24,544 nt of DNA from CAYHDV01 sp047619465 (GCA_047619465.1 JBLHJW010000013.1:1-24544); one strand, 5' to 3'. Shown: positions 1 through 6,707, counted from the first letter of the stretch. The notes: generated from the letters alone by a model not told the origin. Made by a program: numbers and translations.

Positions 1-328
1 CGACCTTGTGATAGGTAAAATTGTAAAACTTGTTCCAGTAGGTCAGTTTTTCATTAACGAGCACCCGAGCAGTTTCTTTATGCATCAGATAATGTTTACG
101 ATCATATCGCATCAAGTCTGTATCAATACGAGAAATATAATCAATTCGTTTTTGAATCCATGCAAATTTTTGCTTAATAAAATCAATCACGCGATATTCA
201 GGTACACGTATTGGACGCGTCACAACAACTACGCCGTCACCATTTACCGTTAGACGCACTTGTTTAGCGCGCTTACTCTTTCTTATATTATATTCAATAG
301 TTTTATTTTCTACAGATAGTTTCGCCAT
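1..328 (-). CDS. YgjP-like (DUF45, M48-type) metallopeptidase, N-terminal part
   Basis: Open frame running off the left edge of the window; the first 109 residues are visible. It starts MAKLSVENKTIEYNIRKSKR and continues with a QVRLTVNGDGVVVVTRP strand pattern and a helix ending FAWIQKRI. This is the typical N-terminal region of YgjP/DUF45 metal-dependent hydrolases (SprT-like fold). The HExxH zinc motif would lie beyond the window, so catalytic status cannot be judged. The ATG is 2 nt after the Smr gene's stop, so the two genes are probably co-transcribed and translationally coupled. Family assignment rests on the N-terminal pattern only. Confidence 0.7.
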   Translation of the reverse strand, partial: MAKLSVENKTIEYNIRKSKRAKQVRLTVNGDGVVVVTRPIRVPEYRVIDFIKQKFAWIQKRIDYISRIDTDLMRYDRKHYLMHKETARVLVNEKLTYWNKFYNFTYHKV

Positions 329-330
329 AA

Positions 331-597
331 TTATTTCAAGAAGACTTCCAACGCTCCTTCTCCGCCATCACGTATTTTAGATTGACGATACATAATATTT
401 CGAGCGTTTAAATAGCTTTTCACAAAATCAGGAAGTACCGGACCATTAAAGCTACGAGTACCTTTTCCTACAATAACTCGAACATGTGCGTGCGCACCTT
501 CGTCCAACAAATCATCCAACACATCTTGCGCCTCGGCAGTAGTGTATCCGTGTAGATCAATTTCAAGTTCAGCTATTTGTTCGTATTTATTTACCAT
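331..597 (-). CDS. Stand-alone Smr-domain protein
   Basis: An 88-aa protein that is essentially one Smr domain. The signature IDLHGY is at residues 13-18, followed by a helix (AEAQDVLDDLLDEG) and the second signature VIVGKGTRSFNGPVLPDFV around 41-59, then the C-terminal strand GALEVFLK. Smr domains occur at the C-terminus of MutS2 and as small independent proteins with DNA or RNA nicking activity; many act on branched DNA or on mRNA in ribosome rescue. Here the domain is alone, without MutS2 ATPase parts. It is followed 2 nt later by the YgjP-like gene. Which nucleic acid it acts on cannot be told from sequence. Confidence 0.85.
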   Translation of the reverse strand: MVNKYEQIAELEIDLHGYTTAEAQDVLDDLLDEGAHAHVRVIVGKGTRSFNGPVLPDFVKSYLNARNIMYRQSKIRDGGEGALEVFLK

Positions 598-624
598 ACT
601 TATTAGGAAGACCCCATTGTCATT

Positions 625-687
625 TTAAACGGCTAGTGTTGATTTACCGCTTCCACTTCCTCCTGCTATTCCTATTGTTTTTGTCAT
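625..687 (-). pseudogene. udk: Uridine kinase N-terminal stub (P-loop only)
   Basis: A 20-codon frame reads MTKTIGIAGGSGSGKSTLAV and then stops. This is the hallmark first strand and P-loop of uridine kinase (GIAGGSGSGKST). Nothing resembling the remainder of Udk (Mg-binding and uridine-binding regions) follows in any frame before the Smr gene. A -10-like TACAAT lies 6 nt before the ATG, so the leaderless-type promoter still appears intact. The simplest reading is a truncated remnant left by a deletion or by insertion of neighbouring accessory DNA. A functional 20-residue peptide is possible but unsupported. Confidence 0.7.
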
Positions 688-733
688 AGGGTTATTGTAC
701 ATGTGTGGAAGAAAGGCTCCAAGATGGGAGGGG

Positions 734-1453
734 TTATTCCTTGTCAGTAAAATACATATTTAGAAAAACCATTAAAATTTTCATCATACTATTTATCAAG
801 TCCGATACTTTCTCTAGGTGGTCATTATCTTCATGATCTATTCTCTTTCTTATAAATTCCTCAGCAGCAGCGTCACAATAATAAGGTCTTGTAAATTCAA
901 TAGTAGATCCTGAAGAATAGTACGCTTTGTTATTTGCTCCATCGTCTTCTTTATTAAAAAATTTCTCGATATATCCTTCCTCTAAACCTTTCATTGAATT
1001 CCAATAATGAAAGGATACGTTACTCCTAACTTCAGCGATTTTATTAATAAAACTTTTTTCACCTTTAACATCCTTATTAAAAGCTGTCTCTTTCAGATCA
1101 AACCAGATAATTTTTGCTTTTTTTGATAATTGATTTTCAAAAGACGTGAAATCTTCAGATTCTAAGACTTTTTTATTTTTCCTTAGAAAAAGAATAAATT
1201 CACTAGCTATTGATATTTGCATGCGAAATATATGAGCTCTTATACCTGCATACTCTCCACGATGACTTGTAATCTCATCGTTATCCGCCTTATCATAATC
1301 TTTATCGAGAACATGACCTAAAAAAACAAAATCCTTCATGTCATTAAATATAAGACCTAACACAAGAAAGAATCTGTCAAAATCCGACACATTTTCACCT
1401 AATATTTTATTGGGCTCTATGGATTTTAAATTCCCTCTAAATCTCTTTTTCAT
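734..1453 (-). CDS. Accessory protein with possible HEPN-type Rx5H motif
   Basis: A 239-aa protein I cannot assign to a named family. It is largely helical and charged, with an EVRSNVSFHYWN segment placing R143 and H149 five residues apart. This fits the Rx4-6H motif of HEPN RNases, common in abortive-infection and toxin systems, but one short motif is weak evidence. The start is taken at MKKRFRG because TATACT preceded by TGC (extended -10) ends 7 nt before this ATG. A longer frame reaching 1609 would need a TTG start inside the tRNA-Gln terminator and would translate the structured repeat. The gene directly abuts that repeat in the same orientation as tRNA-Gln, suggesting it is cargo of a tRNA-associated insertion. 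No partner gene is visible. Confidence 0.6.
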   Translation of the reverse strand: MKKRFRGNLKSIEPNKILGENVSDFDRFFLVLGLIFNDMKDFVFLGHVLDKDYDKADNDEITSHRGEYAGIRAHIFRMQISIASEFILFLRKNKKVLESEDFTSFENQLSKKAKIIWFDLKETAFNKDVKGEKSFINKIAEVRSNVSFHYWNSMKGLEEGYIEKFFNKEDDGANNKAYYSSGSTIEFTRPYYCDAAAEEFIRKRIDHEDNDHLEKVSDLINSMMKILMVFLNMYFTDKE

Positions 1454-1460
1454 ACTATCC

Positions 1461-1466
1461 AGTATA
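1461..1466 (-). promoter_or_regulatory. Extended -10 promoter of the 239-aa accessory gene
   Basis: TATACT preceded by TGC, 7 nt before the ATG at 1453. It lies immediately outside the repeat's terminal T-arm copy (1471-1483), so the gene has its own promoter right at the edge of the repeat. Confidence 0.55.
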
Positions 1467-1470
1467 GCAA

Positions 1471-1584
1471 AGACTAGGGCTCGGTCACTCTCGTGGGCTT
1501 TCTCACAGAAAGCCTCACTCCATCGACCCCGATTCGGCCAGACCGCTGCGCGGATTTCATCTGACCTCACTTCGAGCCCTAGTC
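1471..1584 (-). repeat. Structured tRNA-associated repeat, copy at tRNA-Gln
   Basis: Read on the tRNA-Gln strand it starts with GACTAGGGCTCGAA, the inverse of the tRNA-Gln T-arm 3' half, and ends GTGAC followed by CGAGCCCTAGTCT, a direct copy of the same T-arm. The two arms can form a 12-bp outer stem. Inside are stem A (GGTCAG with CTGGCC, one GU pair), then GGGGTCGATGGAGTGAG, a perfect 8-bp hairpin (GGCTTTCT-gtg-AGAAAGCC) and CCACGAGAGTGACCGA. GGTC and GACC close a second arm. The same plan with different stem sequences occurs at 18577-18723, 18786-18898 and 19474-19595. No coding capacity is credible. Confidence 0.8.
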
Positions 1585-1591
1585 GTAGCAG

Positions 1592-1636
1592 TAAAACAAA
1601 GGACCCCAATACGTTGTATCGGGGTCCTTTGTTTTA
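1592..1636 (-). terminator. Hairpin terminator of tRNA-Gln
   Basis: Stem TAAAACAAAGGACCCC paired with its complement around a short loop, ending in a T-rich arm on the minus strand, directly after the tRNA 3' end. The inverted T-arm copy follows it. Confidence 0.75.
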
Positions 1637-1638
1637 TG

Positions 1639-1709
1639 TTGCCAGACTAGGGCTCGAACCTAGATTGCCGGTACCAAAAACCGGTGTCCTACCATTAGAC
1701 GATCTGGCA
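1639..1709 (-). tRNA. tRNA-Gln (anticodon UUG)
   Basis: Seven-bp acceptor stem TGCCAGA/TCTGGCA with discriminator A. The anticodon stem is CCGGT/ACCGG with loop TTTTGGT, giving UUG, and the T-arm contains GGTTCGAGCC. CCA is not encoded (CAT follows). It lies downstream of dnaX on the same strand, preceded by two broken copies of its own 5' part and followed by a terminator and the structured repeat. Confidence 0.95.
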
Positions 1710-1736
1710 ATAGTTACTGCTCGATAGAGAAGTTAC

Positions 1737-1765
1737 GATACATAGTACCAAAAACCCCTATCGTC
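1737..1765 (-). pseudogene. Possible tRNA-Gln anticodon-arm fragment
   Basis: The minus strand carries GGGGTTTTTGGTAC, close to the anticodon region of the intact tRNA-Gln (CCGGTTTTTGGTACCGG). With the 5'-part copy at 1855-1879 it could be the rest of one disrupted tRNA-Gln. The match is short. Confidence 0.35.
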
Positions 1766-1824
1766 TTTTCTTTTTACTATGTAAAAATTCATATCGACGA
1801 TTTTCTCCCTTTGGTCGAAATCGG

Positions 1825-1852
1825 ATGAAAAACAAAGCAGTTTGTTTTTCAT
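1825..1852 (-). terminator. Terminator-like 12-bp hairpin
   Basis: Perfect stem ATGAAAAACAAA / TTTGTTTTTCAT with loop gcag. It lies on the dnaX side of tRNA-Gln, just after the second broken tRNA-Gln copy, and its minus-strand 3' arm is T-rich, so it could end dnaX transcription or a fragment transcript. Confidence 0.5.
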
Positions 1853-1854
1853 TC

Positions 1855-1879
1855 CCACCACCAGACGATCTGGCAATAG
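1855..1879 (-). pseudogene. tRNA-Gln 5' fragment, copy B
   Basis: Minus strand reads CTATTGCCAGATCGTCTGG, matching the tRNA-Gln upstream flank, acceptor 5' half and D-arm start of the intact gene, then diverging. No matching anticodon or T-arm follows at normal distance. Confidence 0.65.
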
Positions 1880-1887
1880 ATCTTTAA

Positions 1888-1914
1888 ACTACCACCAGAA
1901 GATCTGGCAATAGA
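1888..1914 (-). pseudogene. tRNA-Gln 5' fragment, copy A
   Basis: Minus strand reads CTATTGCCAGATCTTCTGG then TGGTAG: the same flank plus acceptor 5' half plus D-arm as tRNA-Gln with a few substitutions. Together with copy B and the real gene it makes a tandem series of three tRNA-Gln 5' ends. Confidence 0.65.
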
Positions 1915-1922
1915 TTGCGTGT

Positions 1923-2972
1923 TTACACTTCGCTATTATTACCGAGAATCTCGATGATTGCAAGCTCAAGCGGAAGAGATTTTACAAAAGACTTATCTAT
2001 TCGTAGATAAGCACTTAGAAAGACTGTAAGTGTCTTTGATGTAAATATCCCCTTTTTCTCCTGAAGCATTTCTTTGAAGAATTCAACATCTCCAGCTGAA
2101 AGACCTTTCAATGTATTGTCTCGTGACTCTGGAGCGTATCGAAGAAGCAGTCCTATTCGTAGATGTGAAATAAGTATTTTTGCAAACACTTTTATATCTA
2201 CTCCAGCCTCATCAACAGAGCTTATGGCCTGTATAGCTTTGTCTATAGATCCATCAACAAGAGCCCGAAGAACTCCTTGAATAGAGTCTATAGATGGTGC
2301 CCCTGTCACCTTTTCTATTTCTGCTCGCTCTATTTTCTTGTCGTCAGAATAAGAAAGAACTTTCTGAAGTATTCCGAGTGTGTCCCGAAAAGATCCATCA
2401 CCAAGTAGAGCAATAAGCTCTGCACCACCTGCGTCTATAGTTACTCCTTCTTTTTTTGCAACATTTTGAACATGCCCAGTAAGGATTTTCTCGCTGGGTG
2501 ATTTAAATGTATACAGCTGACACCGAGAAATAACAGTATCAGGAATCTTGTTAAGCTCTGTTGTTGCAAGAATAAATATTACATGTTTTGGAGGTTCTTC
2601 TAGCGTCTTCAGGAGTGCGTTAAAGGCACTCTTTGAAAGCATGTGAACCTCGTCCAGAATGTATATTTTATATGGAGAATCAAAAGGAAGTGTGTGAACA
2701 GACTCTCTAAGTTCACGGATATTATCCACTCCGGTGTTAGATGCTGCATCAATCTCATAGAGATCATTTGCTGATACACCGAGCTTCTCTGCGAAAATTC
2801 TCGCAATAGAAGTCTTACCAGTACCTCTAGTTCCGAAAAATAGATATGCATGAGAAACTTTCTCATTTGAAATAGACTTCTCTAGAATATCTACAATGTG
2901 CGACTGTCCTAGAACCTCCTTCCAGTCTCCTGGTCGGTACTTTTGATAGAGTGAGCTGTGTTCATTTGCCAT
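1923..2972 (-). CDS. dnaX: DNA polymerase III gamma-type subunit (DnaX), short
   Basis: A 349-aa AAA+ clamp-loader ATPase. It opens the sliding clamp onto primed DNA at the replication fork. Walker A GTRGTGKT is at 47-54, EIDAASNTGVDNIRELRE from 73, Walker B with DEVH at 107-110, and the SRC sensor/arginine-finger motif at 149-151. There is no tau-type extension, so only a gamma-like product is encoded. The four-cysteine zinc module that normally sits between Walker A and EIDAAS is missing: only about 18 residues without Cys lie there. The start is supported by TGATACAAT ending 6 nt upstream and by the canonical SLYQKYRP beginning. Downstream on the same strand lie the tRNA-Gln fragments and tRNA-Gln. 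Confidence 0.95.
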   Translation of the reverse strand: MANEHSSLYQKYRPGDWKEVLGQSHIVDILEKSISNEKVSHAYLFFGTRGTGKTSIARIFAEKLGVSANDLYEIDAASNTGVDNIRELRESVHTLPFDSPYKIYILDEVHMLSKSAFNALLKTLEEPPKHVIFILATTELNKIPDTVISRCQLYTFKSPSEKILTGHVQNVAKKEGVTIDAGGAELIALLGDGSFRDTLGILQKVLSYSDDKKIERAEIEKVTGAPSIDSIQGVLRALVDGSIDKAIQAISSVDEAGVDIKVFAKILISHLRIGLLLRYAPESRDNTLKGLSAGDVEFFKEMLQEKKGIFTSKTLTVFLSAYLRIDKSFVKSLPLELAIIEILGNNSEV

Positions 2973-2978
2973 GGCGAT

Positions 2979-2984
2979 ATTGTA
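2979..2984 (-). promoter_or_regulatory. dnaX extended -10 (leaderless start)
   Basis: TACAAT preceded by TGA, with 6 nt to the ATG at 2972. Transcription would begin at or next to the start codon; no Shine-Dalgarno is present. Confidence 0.65.
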
Positions 2985-2993
2985 TCATAAATC

Positions 2994-3013
2994 AAAAACG
3001 CCCCGGGAGGGGT
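2994..3013 (-). terminator. Terminator of the 54-aa gene
   Basis: Minus strand CCCC-TCCC-GGGG hairpin followed by CGTTTTTG, 27 nt after the stop of the 54-aa protein and just before the dnaX promoter. Confidence 0.5.
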
Positions 3014-3040
3014 GATTTTGTTACATCCAGTAAAGGATAA

Positions 3041-3205
3041 TTATGCGGCTGCTTCATCTTTTGCTTCCTCAGCTGGTGCTTCTGCTTCTGCAGATTCCTC
3101 TACTGGAGCTGCTGCTTCCTCGGCTGCTGGTGCTGCATTTTCTTCTACTACTGGTGCATCTGCTGGTGCAGCTGCGTTTACATCTGTGTTTAGTTCGTCT
3201 GACAT
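3041..3205 (-). CDS. Small acidic Ala/Pro/Glu-rich protein
   Basis: 54 residues beginning MSDELNTDVNAAAPADAP and consisting almost entirely of Ala, Glu and Pro with few hydrophobics, so probably disordered. The start is placed at this Met rather than the upstream one at 3238, because TAATAT lies 7 nt before it, as elsewhere in the window. It has its own terminator. I do not recognise the family. The opposite strand also has an open Ser/Ala-rich frame, but that follows from the skewed GCx/GAx codons. Expression is likely; function unknown. Confidence 0.55.
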   Translation of the reverse strand: MSDELNTDVNAAAPADAPVVEENAAPAAEEAAAPVEESAEAEAPAEEAKDEAAA

Positions 3206-3351
3206 ATTATATATATTAGTTAAACTTATAAAAGACATTAAGCCTTGTATTAAAACTTCGTTCGGATATCATGAAGTCTATGACTTCGCGATACTCCTCA
3301 CTTGTTTCAATAAATAGAACTCTATCTCTAGAGCCTGATCGTTTTGACCAT
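3206..3351 (-). pseudogene. Interrupted ORF or leader behind a strong promoter
   Basis: An ATG at 3351 sits 7 nt after a good promoter but reads only MVKTIRL before TAG. Shifting frame there gives an uninterrupted, protein-like stretch (RDRVLFIETSEEYREVIDF and onward, to FYKFN) ending just upstream of the 54-aa gene. It may be a small gene broken by a frameshift, or a leader ahead of the 54-aa protein. No family is recognised. Confidence 0.35.
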
Positions 3352-3358
3352 GATTAAA

Positions 3359-3387
3359 ATACTATCATAGAAGAACCTATTTGTCAA
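3359..3387 (-). promoter_or_regulatory. Promoter (TTGACA - 17 - TAGTAT)
   Basis: Minus strand TTGACA (3382-3387), 17-nt spacer, TAGTAT (3359-3364), then 7 nt to an ATG. It could drive the interrupted ORF and the 54-aa gene. It is divergent from the ATP-grasp promoter about 35 bp away. Confidence 0.6.
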
Positions 3388-3419
3388 GGGCTCCAACCTA
3401 AAGATTAGTTTAAATTGTA

Positions 3420-3447
3420 TTGACAATATATTGATATGAATTATAAT
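3420..3447 (+). promoter_or_regulatory. Promoter of the ATP-grasp gene
   Basis: TTGACA (3420-3425), 16-nt spacer, TATAAT (3442-3447): both boxes match the sigma70-type consensus exactly. The expected transcript start leaves a leader of about 20 nt without a recognisable ribosome-binding site. Confidence 0.75.
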
Positions 3448-3473
3448 TTCCCAATCATTTAATCCCGCTGCCT

Positions 3474-4754
3474 ATGAATAAATCTAGTAAAAATATTATC
3501 TTATACGTTGCCCAGAAACCTACTTCTGCCATGACACATATTAAAGCTGGTCTTAAGAAAGCTCTTGGATATAAAGTCCAGGTAGCTGTCTTATTTGATA
3601 AAAAAAATATCACTAAAATAGAGAAGCCTATAATTCCCTCTTTTGACATATTAATACCTTGCGACTTTAGAAAGCCAGAATCTATCATTGAAGCCCTATC
3701 GCCATACAAAGATAGACTTTTAGCTATATCAACAAGGGCAGAAAAAAACATTCCCTACTTACAAGCTGCAATACCCCATGTTGCATACCTAAGAACACCC
3801 ACCATTAAATCCCTTGAATGGTCTGTTGACAAGATAAAGATGAGGAAGCATTTTAGAGCGTACGACAGAAAAATAACCCCTAAGTTCAAAATTGTAAAAG
3901 ATACAAAAAAAGATTCTATAAAGAAAATTGAGGATGATATTGGGTATCCAGTAGTAATCAAACCCTCAGGTCTGGCCGGAAGTCTCTTGGTAACAATGGC
4001 ATACCATAAAGAGGAGCTAGTTAAAAACTTGAGAACTATCTTTAGAAAAATAAACAAAGCGCACAAGGACCAGTCCGGAAGAGGGATACCCCAAGTTCTT
4101 GTGGAGCAATTCATGGAGGGAGACATGTATTCCGTAGACACGTATATCACATCTCGTGGAAAGATTTATTTCTGCCCTTTTGTAAAAGTAATTACAGGGA
4201 AAAACATTGGCTTTGATGATTTCTTTGGGTACAAGAGAATTCTTCCCACAAAATTGAGTAAAGAAAATATTAAAAAAGCAGAGACTGTCGCAACAAAGTC
4301 AATTCATGCCCTAGGACTACGCTCTACAACAGCACATATTGAATTAATGAAGACTGAGAGTGGTTGGAAAATTATTGAGGTTGGTCCTCGAATAGGTGGT
4401 TACAGAGAATCTATGTACAGAGAAGCTTATGATATTCCCCACTCTGTAAACGACATTCTCATCAGGATTCCTGCAAAGCCAATTATCCCAAAAAAGATAA
4501 AAGCCTACACTATCGTGTACAATTTTTACGCAAAAAAAGAAGGATGGATTGCGTCAATGAAAGGAGTTAAGAAAGCTGAAAACTTGGCTTCTGTTAAAGT
4601 ATTTAAACAGAATAAAAAGATTGGGGATAGATCTCTGTTTGCAAAACATGGAGGAAAGCCTGTTCTTGAGGTCACCCTTGTAAACAAAAACAGAACAGAA
4701 CTTCTCGCTGATAGCCGAAGAATAGAAAAACTAATTGATATAAAAACAAAATAG
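3474..4754 (+). CDS. ATP-grasp carboxylate-amine ligase family protein
   Basis: 426 residues. An N-terminal Rossmann-like segment (1-110) is followed by an ATP-grasp fold. The nucleotide-binding lysine is in GYPVVIKPSG (157-166), the lid strand in VEQFMEGDMYSVD (210-222), and the metal and phosphate residues in HIEL (288-291) and EVGPRIGG (302-309). A C-terminal domain follows (from about 330). Family members join a carboxylate to an amine or thiol by way of an acyl-phosphate and are often dipeptide or amino-acid ligases in CPR genomes. The substrate cannot be inferred. The gene is monocistronic, with its own strong promoter, and converges on dus with a 10-nt gap and no obvious terminator. 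Confidence 0.8.
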   Translation: MNKSSKNIILYVAQKPTSAMTHIKAGLKKALGYKVQVAVLFDKKNITKIEKPIIPSFDILIPCDFRKPESIIEALSPYKDRLLAISTRAEKNIPYLQAAIPHVAYLRTPTIKSLEWSVDKIKMRKHFRAYDRKITPKFKIVKDTKKDSIKKIEDDIGYPVVIKPSGLAGSLLVTMAYHKEELVKNLRTIFRKINKAHKDQSGRGIPQVLVEQFMEGDMYSVDTYITSRGKIYFCPFVKVITGKNIGFDDFFGYKRILPTKLSKENIKKAETVATKSIHALGLRSTTAHIELMKTESGWKIIEVGPRIGGYRESMYREAYDIPHSVNDILIRIPAKPIIPKKIKAYTIVYNFYAKKEGWIASMKGVKKAENLASVKVFKQNKKIGDRSLFAKHGGKPVLEVTLVNKNRTELLADSRRIEKLIDIKTK

Positions 4755-4764
4755 TATTCCTATT

Positions 4765-5832
4765 TTATAAAACTTTCAGAAACTCTTCTACGTGTTTCTC
4801 TACTTCTTCATAGGAATGTGTTTCCATGAGTTTTATCCGAAGGTCTTTTGCTCCATCAAATCCATTCACATAAGCCTTGTAGTGTTTCTTCATAATTGCG
4901 AAGTTCTTTATCTCGCTAAGTGTGTCCCAGAAAAGTTTTGTATGCTCAAGCATAACCTCTAGCTTCTCCCTTATTGAAATTTCTGGATTGCGATTAGAGT
5001 CGAAGAACCATGGGTTTCCAAATATACCTCTCCCTATCATTACTCCATCTATGTCGTGATTTTTGTTTTTTTCTTGAGCTTCTTTCAGCGACTGAATATC
5101 GCCATTTGCAATGTAGAGAGTGCTGGGGCTATGTTTCTTTACTTGCTTCATAACCTCTCCGGCAAGCTCCCAATGTGCGGGAACCTTTGATAGTTCCTTT
5201 CGTGTTCGAAGGTGCATAGTTAGAACGGTAATATCACACGAAAGAACAGCTGGTATCCAGGTATCTATCTCTACTTTGTTGTAACCTATCCTAGTCTTCA
5301 CAGAGACGGGAAGGGGCCAAGCTCCACGCTGAGCAGCACGAATCACACGTTTGGCTTGTTCTGGATTTTGAATCATTGCAGATCCCGCCTCTTGCTTAAT
5401 AATAGATCTGTCAGGGCAACCCATATTTATATCTATTCCATCGAACCCTAATTCTCGACAGAGCTTTGCTGACTCATACATATTCTTTGGGTTGGAAGAG
5501 AAGAGCTGAGCAACTATTGGTCTTTCTTTTTCGGTATATTCTAAATCGTGAATTAAAGCTTCACGCCCAGAAGAACAGAGACCGTCACTGGAAACAAATT
5601 CTGTCCAAAAAACATCTGGCCCTCCTCCGTCCTGACCATGTCGACTGTACTTGCGAATTATTTCTCTGAAAGCTACATCGGTAACATCTGCCATAGGAGC
5701 CAGCACTACTAGTTTATCTCCTCCTTGATCCACTCTGTCTCGGAATTTTCTCCAGAAACCGAAATTAATCTTGGGAGCTATGCCGAAGATCTTTCGTATT
5801 TTATTTTTTATTTTCCAGGTGGTGTAAGTCAT
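4765..5832 (-). CDS. dus: tRNA-dihydrouridine synthase
   Basis: 355-aa FMN-dependent enzyme reducing uridines in the tRNA D-loop. Visible family signatures are LAPMADVTDVAFRE (44-57), the catalytic-cysteine motif NMGCPDRS (Cys139), VKTRIGY (178-184), the FMN-phosphate motifs NGDI (243-246) and IGRGIFGNPWFF, and a C-terminal helical tRNA-binding region. The usual HGRT motif reads HLRTRKEL (His207), a variation on the family pattern. About 10 extra residues (RHGQDGGGPD) lie after the first helix. The start ATG shares its A with the ftsQ stop (TAATG), so the gene is probably translated by coupling to ftsQ. The substrate position is unknown. Confidence 0.92.
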   Translation of the reverse strand: MTYTTWKIKNKIRKIFGIAPKINFGFWRKFRDRVDQGGDKLVVLAPMADVTDVAFREIIRKYSRHGQDGGGPDVFWTEFVSSDGLCSSGREALIHDLEYTEKERPIVAQLFSSNPKNMYESAKLCRELGFDGIDINMGCPDRSIIKQEAGSAMIQNPEQAKRVIRAAQRGAWPLPVSVKTRIGYNKVEIDTWIPAVLSCDITVLTMHLRTRKELSKVPAHWELAGEVMKQVKKHSPSTLYIANGDIQSLKEAQEKNKNHDIDGVMIGRGIFGNPWFFDSNRNPEISIREKLEVMLEHTKLFWDTLSEIKNFAIMKKHYKAYVNGFDGAKDLRIKLMETHSYEEVEKHVEEFLKVL

Positions 5833-6707
5833 TATCGAAACTTGTAGTAGACACGGTTACTGAACCGAACATCGATATATTGCAATAATTCTTCTTTTTC
5901 TGCAAACTCTGTTTTTAGTGGCTCAGAACTAAGAGCTGATAGAAGATTGTCTACTGCTTCTCGATAATCAGCGAGCAGAGTAAATTTAACCCTTGGACCA
6001 TCATACAGATTGCTGCCTTCGGTCTTCTTTACAAACTCTATTAAACCATCTTCATACAGGAGAAGAGCTACTGGATCCAGTCCATGCCTTTCCAGCTCAT
6101 CCTTGATCATCATAACAGTGTTGAATTCATCGAGTGAGAATATTTCACTTCCTATAGGAGTTACTTCGTCTACCTCTCCGCCAAATATTTTGAAATATGC
6201 ATCACCAGAAACGGAAGGAGCAACATCAAACAGCGAACCACGTGCATCCAAAATATAACATCTACCATAGTCACCCAAGCTTTCTACGTCACCACACCAC
6301 ATATACTGACCGTCTCTCTCTTCGACAATAACCTCAATCTCTTTTAGTCCTCTTTTTTTAAATGAGATATTTTCTATACGGCTAAATTTATTATACAAAG
6401 CATTCTTTATATTCTTCTTTGGTATTACAAAAATAGAGTTGTTTTCATATGGCCAAGCTCTATACCCTTCAAGGCCTTCTTCTACTGTGGGTCTAACATC
6501 AGAAGTCACCAGCACACTATTCCCTGAGAGGGAGACAGTTTCTATTTCAAAAGCCTCTATAGAAACCAAATAACCAAAACCAACATACAACCCAAAAATT
6601 AACAGGAAGAAAGTAAACAAACGCCCTGGAATGTTTTTTCTAGATGATTTTTTTTCTGGTTTCGATGTCTTTGTTTCTTTTTTTAGAAAAATGCTTCGAA
6701 TACTCAT
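5832..6707 (-). CDS. ftsQ: Cell division protein FtsQ/DivIB family
   Basis: 291-aa bitopic membrane protein. It has a basic cytoplasmic N-terminus (1-28), one transmembrane helix at about 30-50, and a POTRA-type domain (about 53-125; FEIETVSLSGNS is the typical first strand). A beta domain ends with LQYIDVRFSNRVYYKF, the characteristic FtsQ C-terminal strand. FtsQ links early and late divisome proteins at the septum. Length is typical. TGCTATAAT, an extended -10, ends 7 nt before the ATG, supporting this start and a leaderless mRNA. The stop overlaps dus. No mur or ftsA/ftsZ genes are adjacent, unlike the classical dcw cluster. Confidence 0.85.
   Translation of the reverse strand: MSIRSIFLKKETKTSKPEKKSSRKNIPGRLFTFFLLIFGLYVGFGYLVSIEAFEIETVSLSGNSVLVTSDVRPTVEEGLEGYRAWPYENNSIFVIPKKNIKNALYNKFSRIENISFKKRGLKEIEVIVEERDGQYMWCGDVESLGDYGRCYILDARGSLFDVAPSVSGDAYFKIFGGEVDEVTPIGSEIFSLDEFNTVMMIKDELERHGLDPVALLLYEDGLIEFVKKTEGSNLYDGPRVKFTLLADYREAVDNLLSALSSEPLKTEFAEKEELLQYIDVRFSNRVYYKFR

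Noticed and set aside
1454..1609. N-terminal extension of the 239-aa protein (52 more residues)
   Set aside because: It needs a TTG start inside the tRNA-Gln terminator and would translate the structured repeat. A -10 box lies just before the internal ATG at 1453.
1338..1727. Plus-strand ORF of 129 aa
   Set aside because: It runs through the structured repeat, the terminator and tRNA-Gln on the opposite strand and resembles no protein.
3012..3317. Plus-strand Ser/Ala-rich ORF
   Set aside because: It is the mirror of the Ala/Glu-rich 54-aa gene. Low-complexity GCx/GAx codons leave the opposite strand open.
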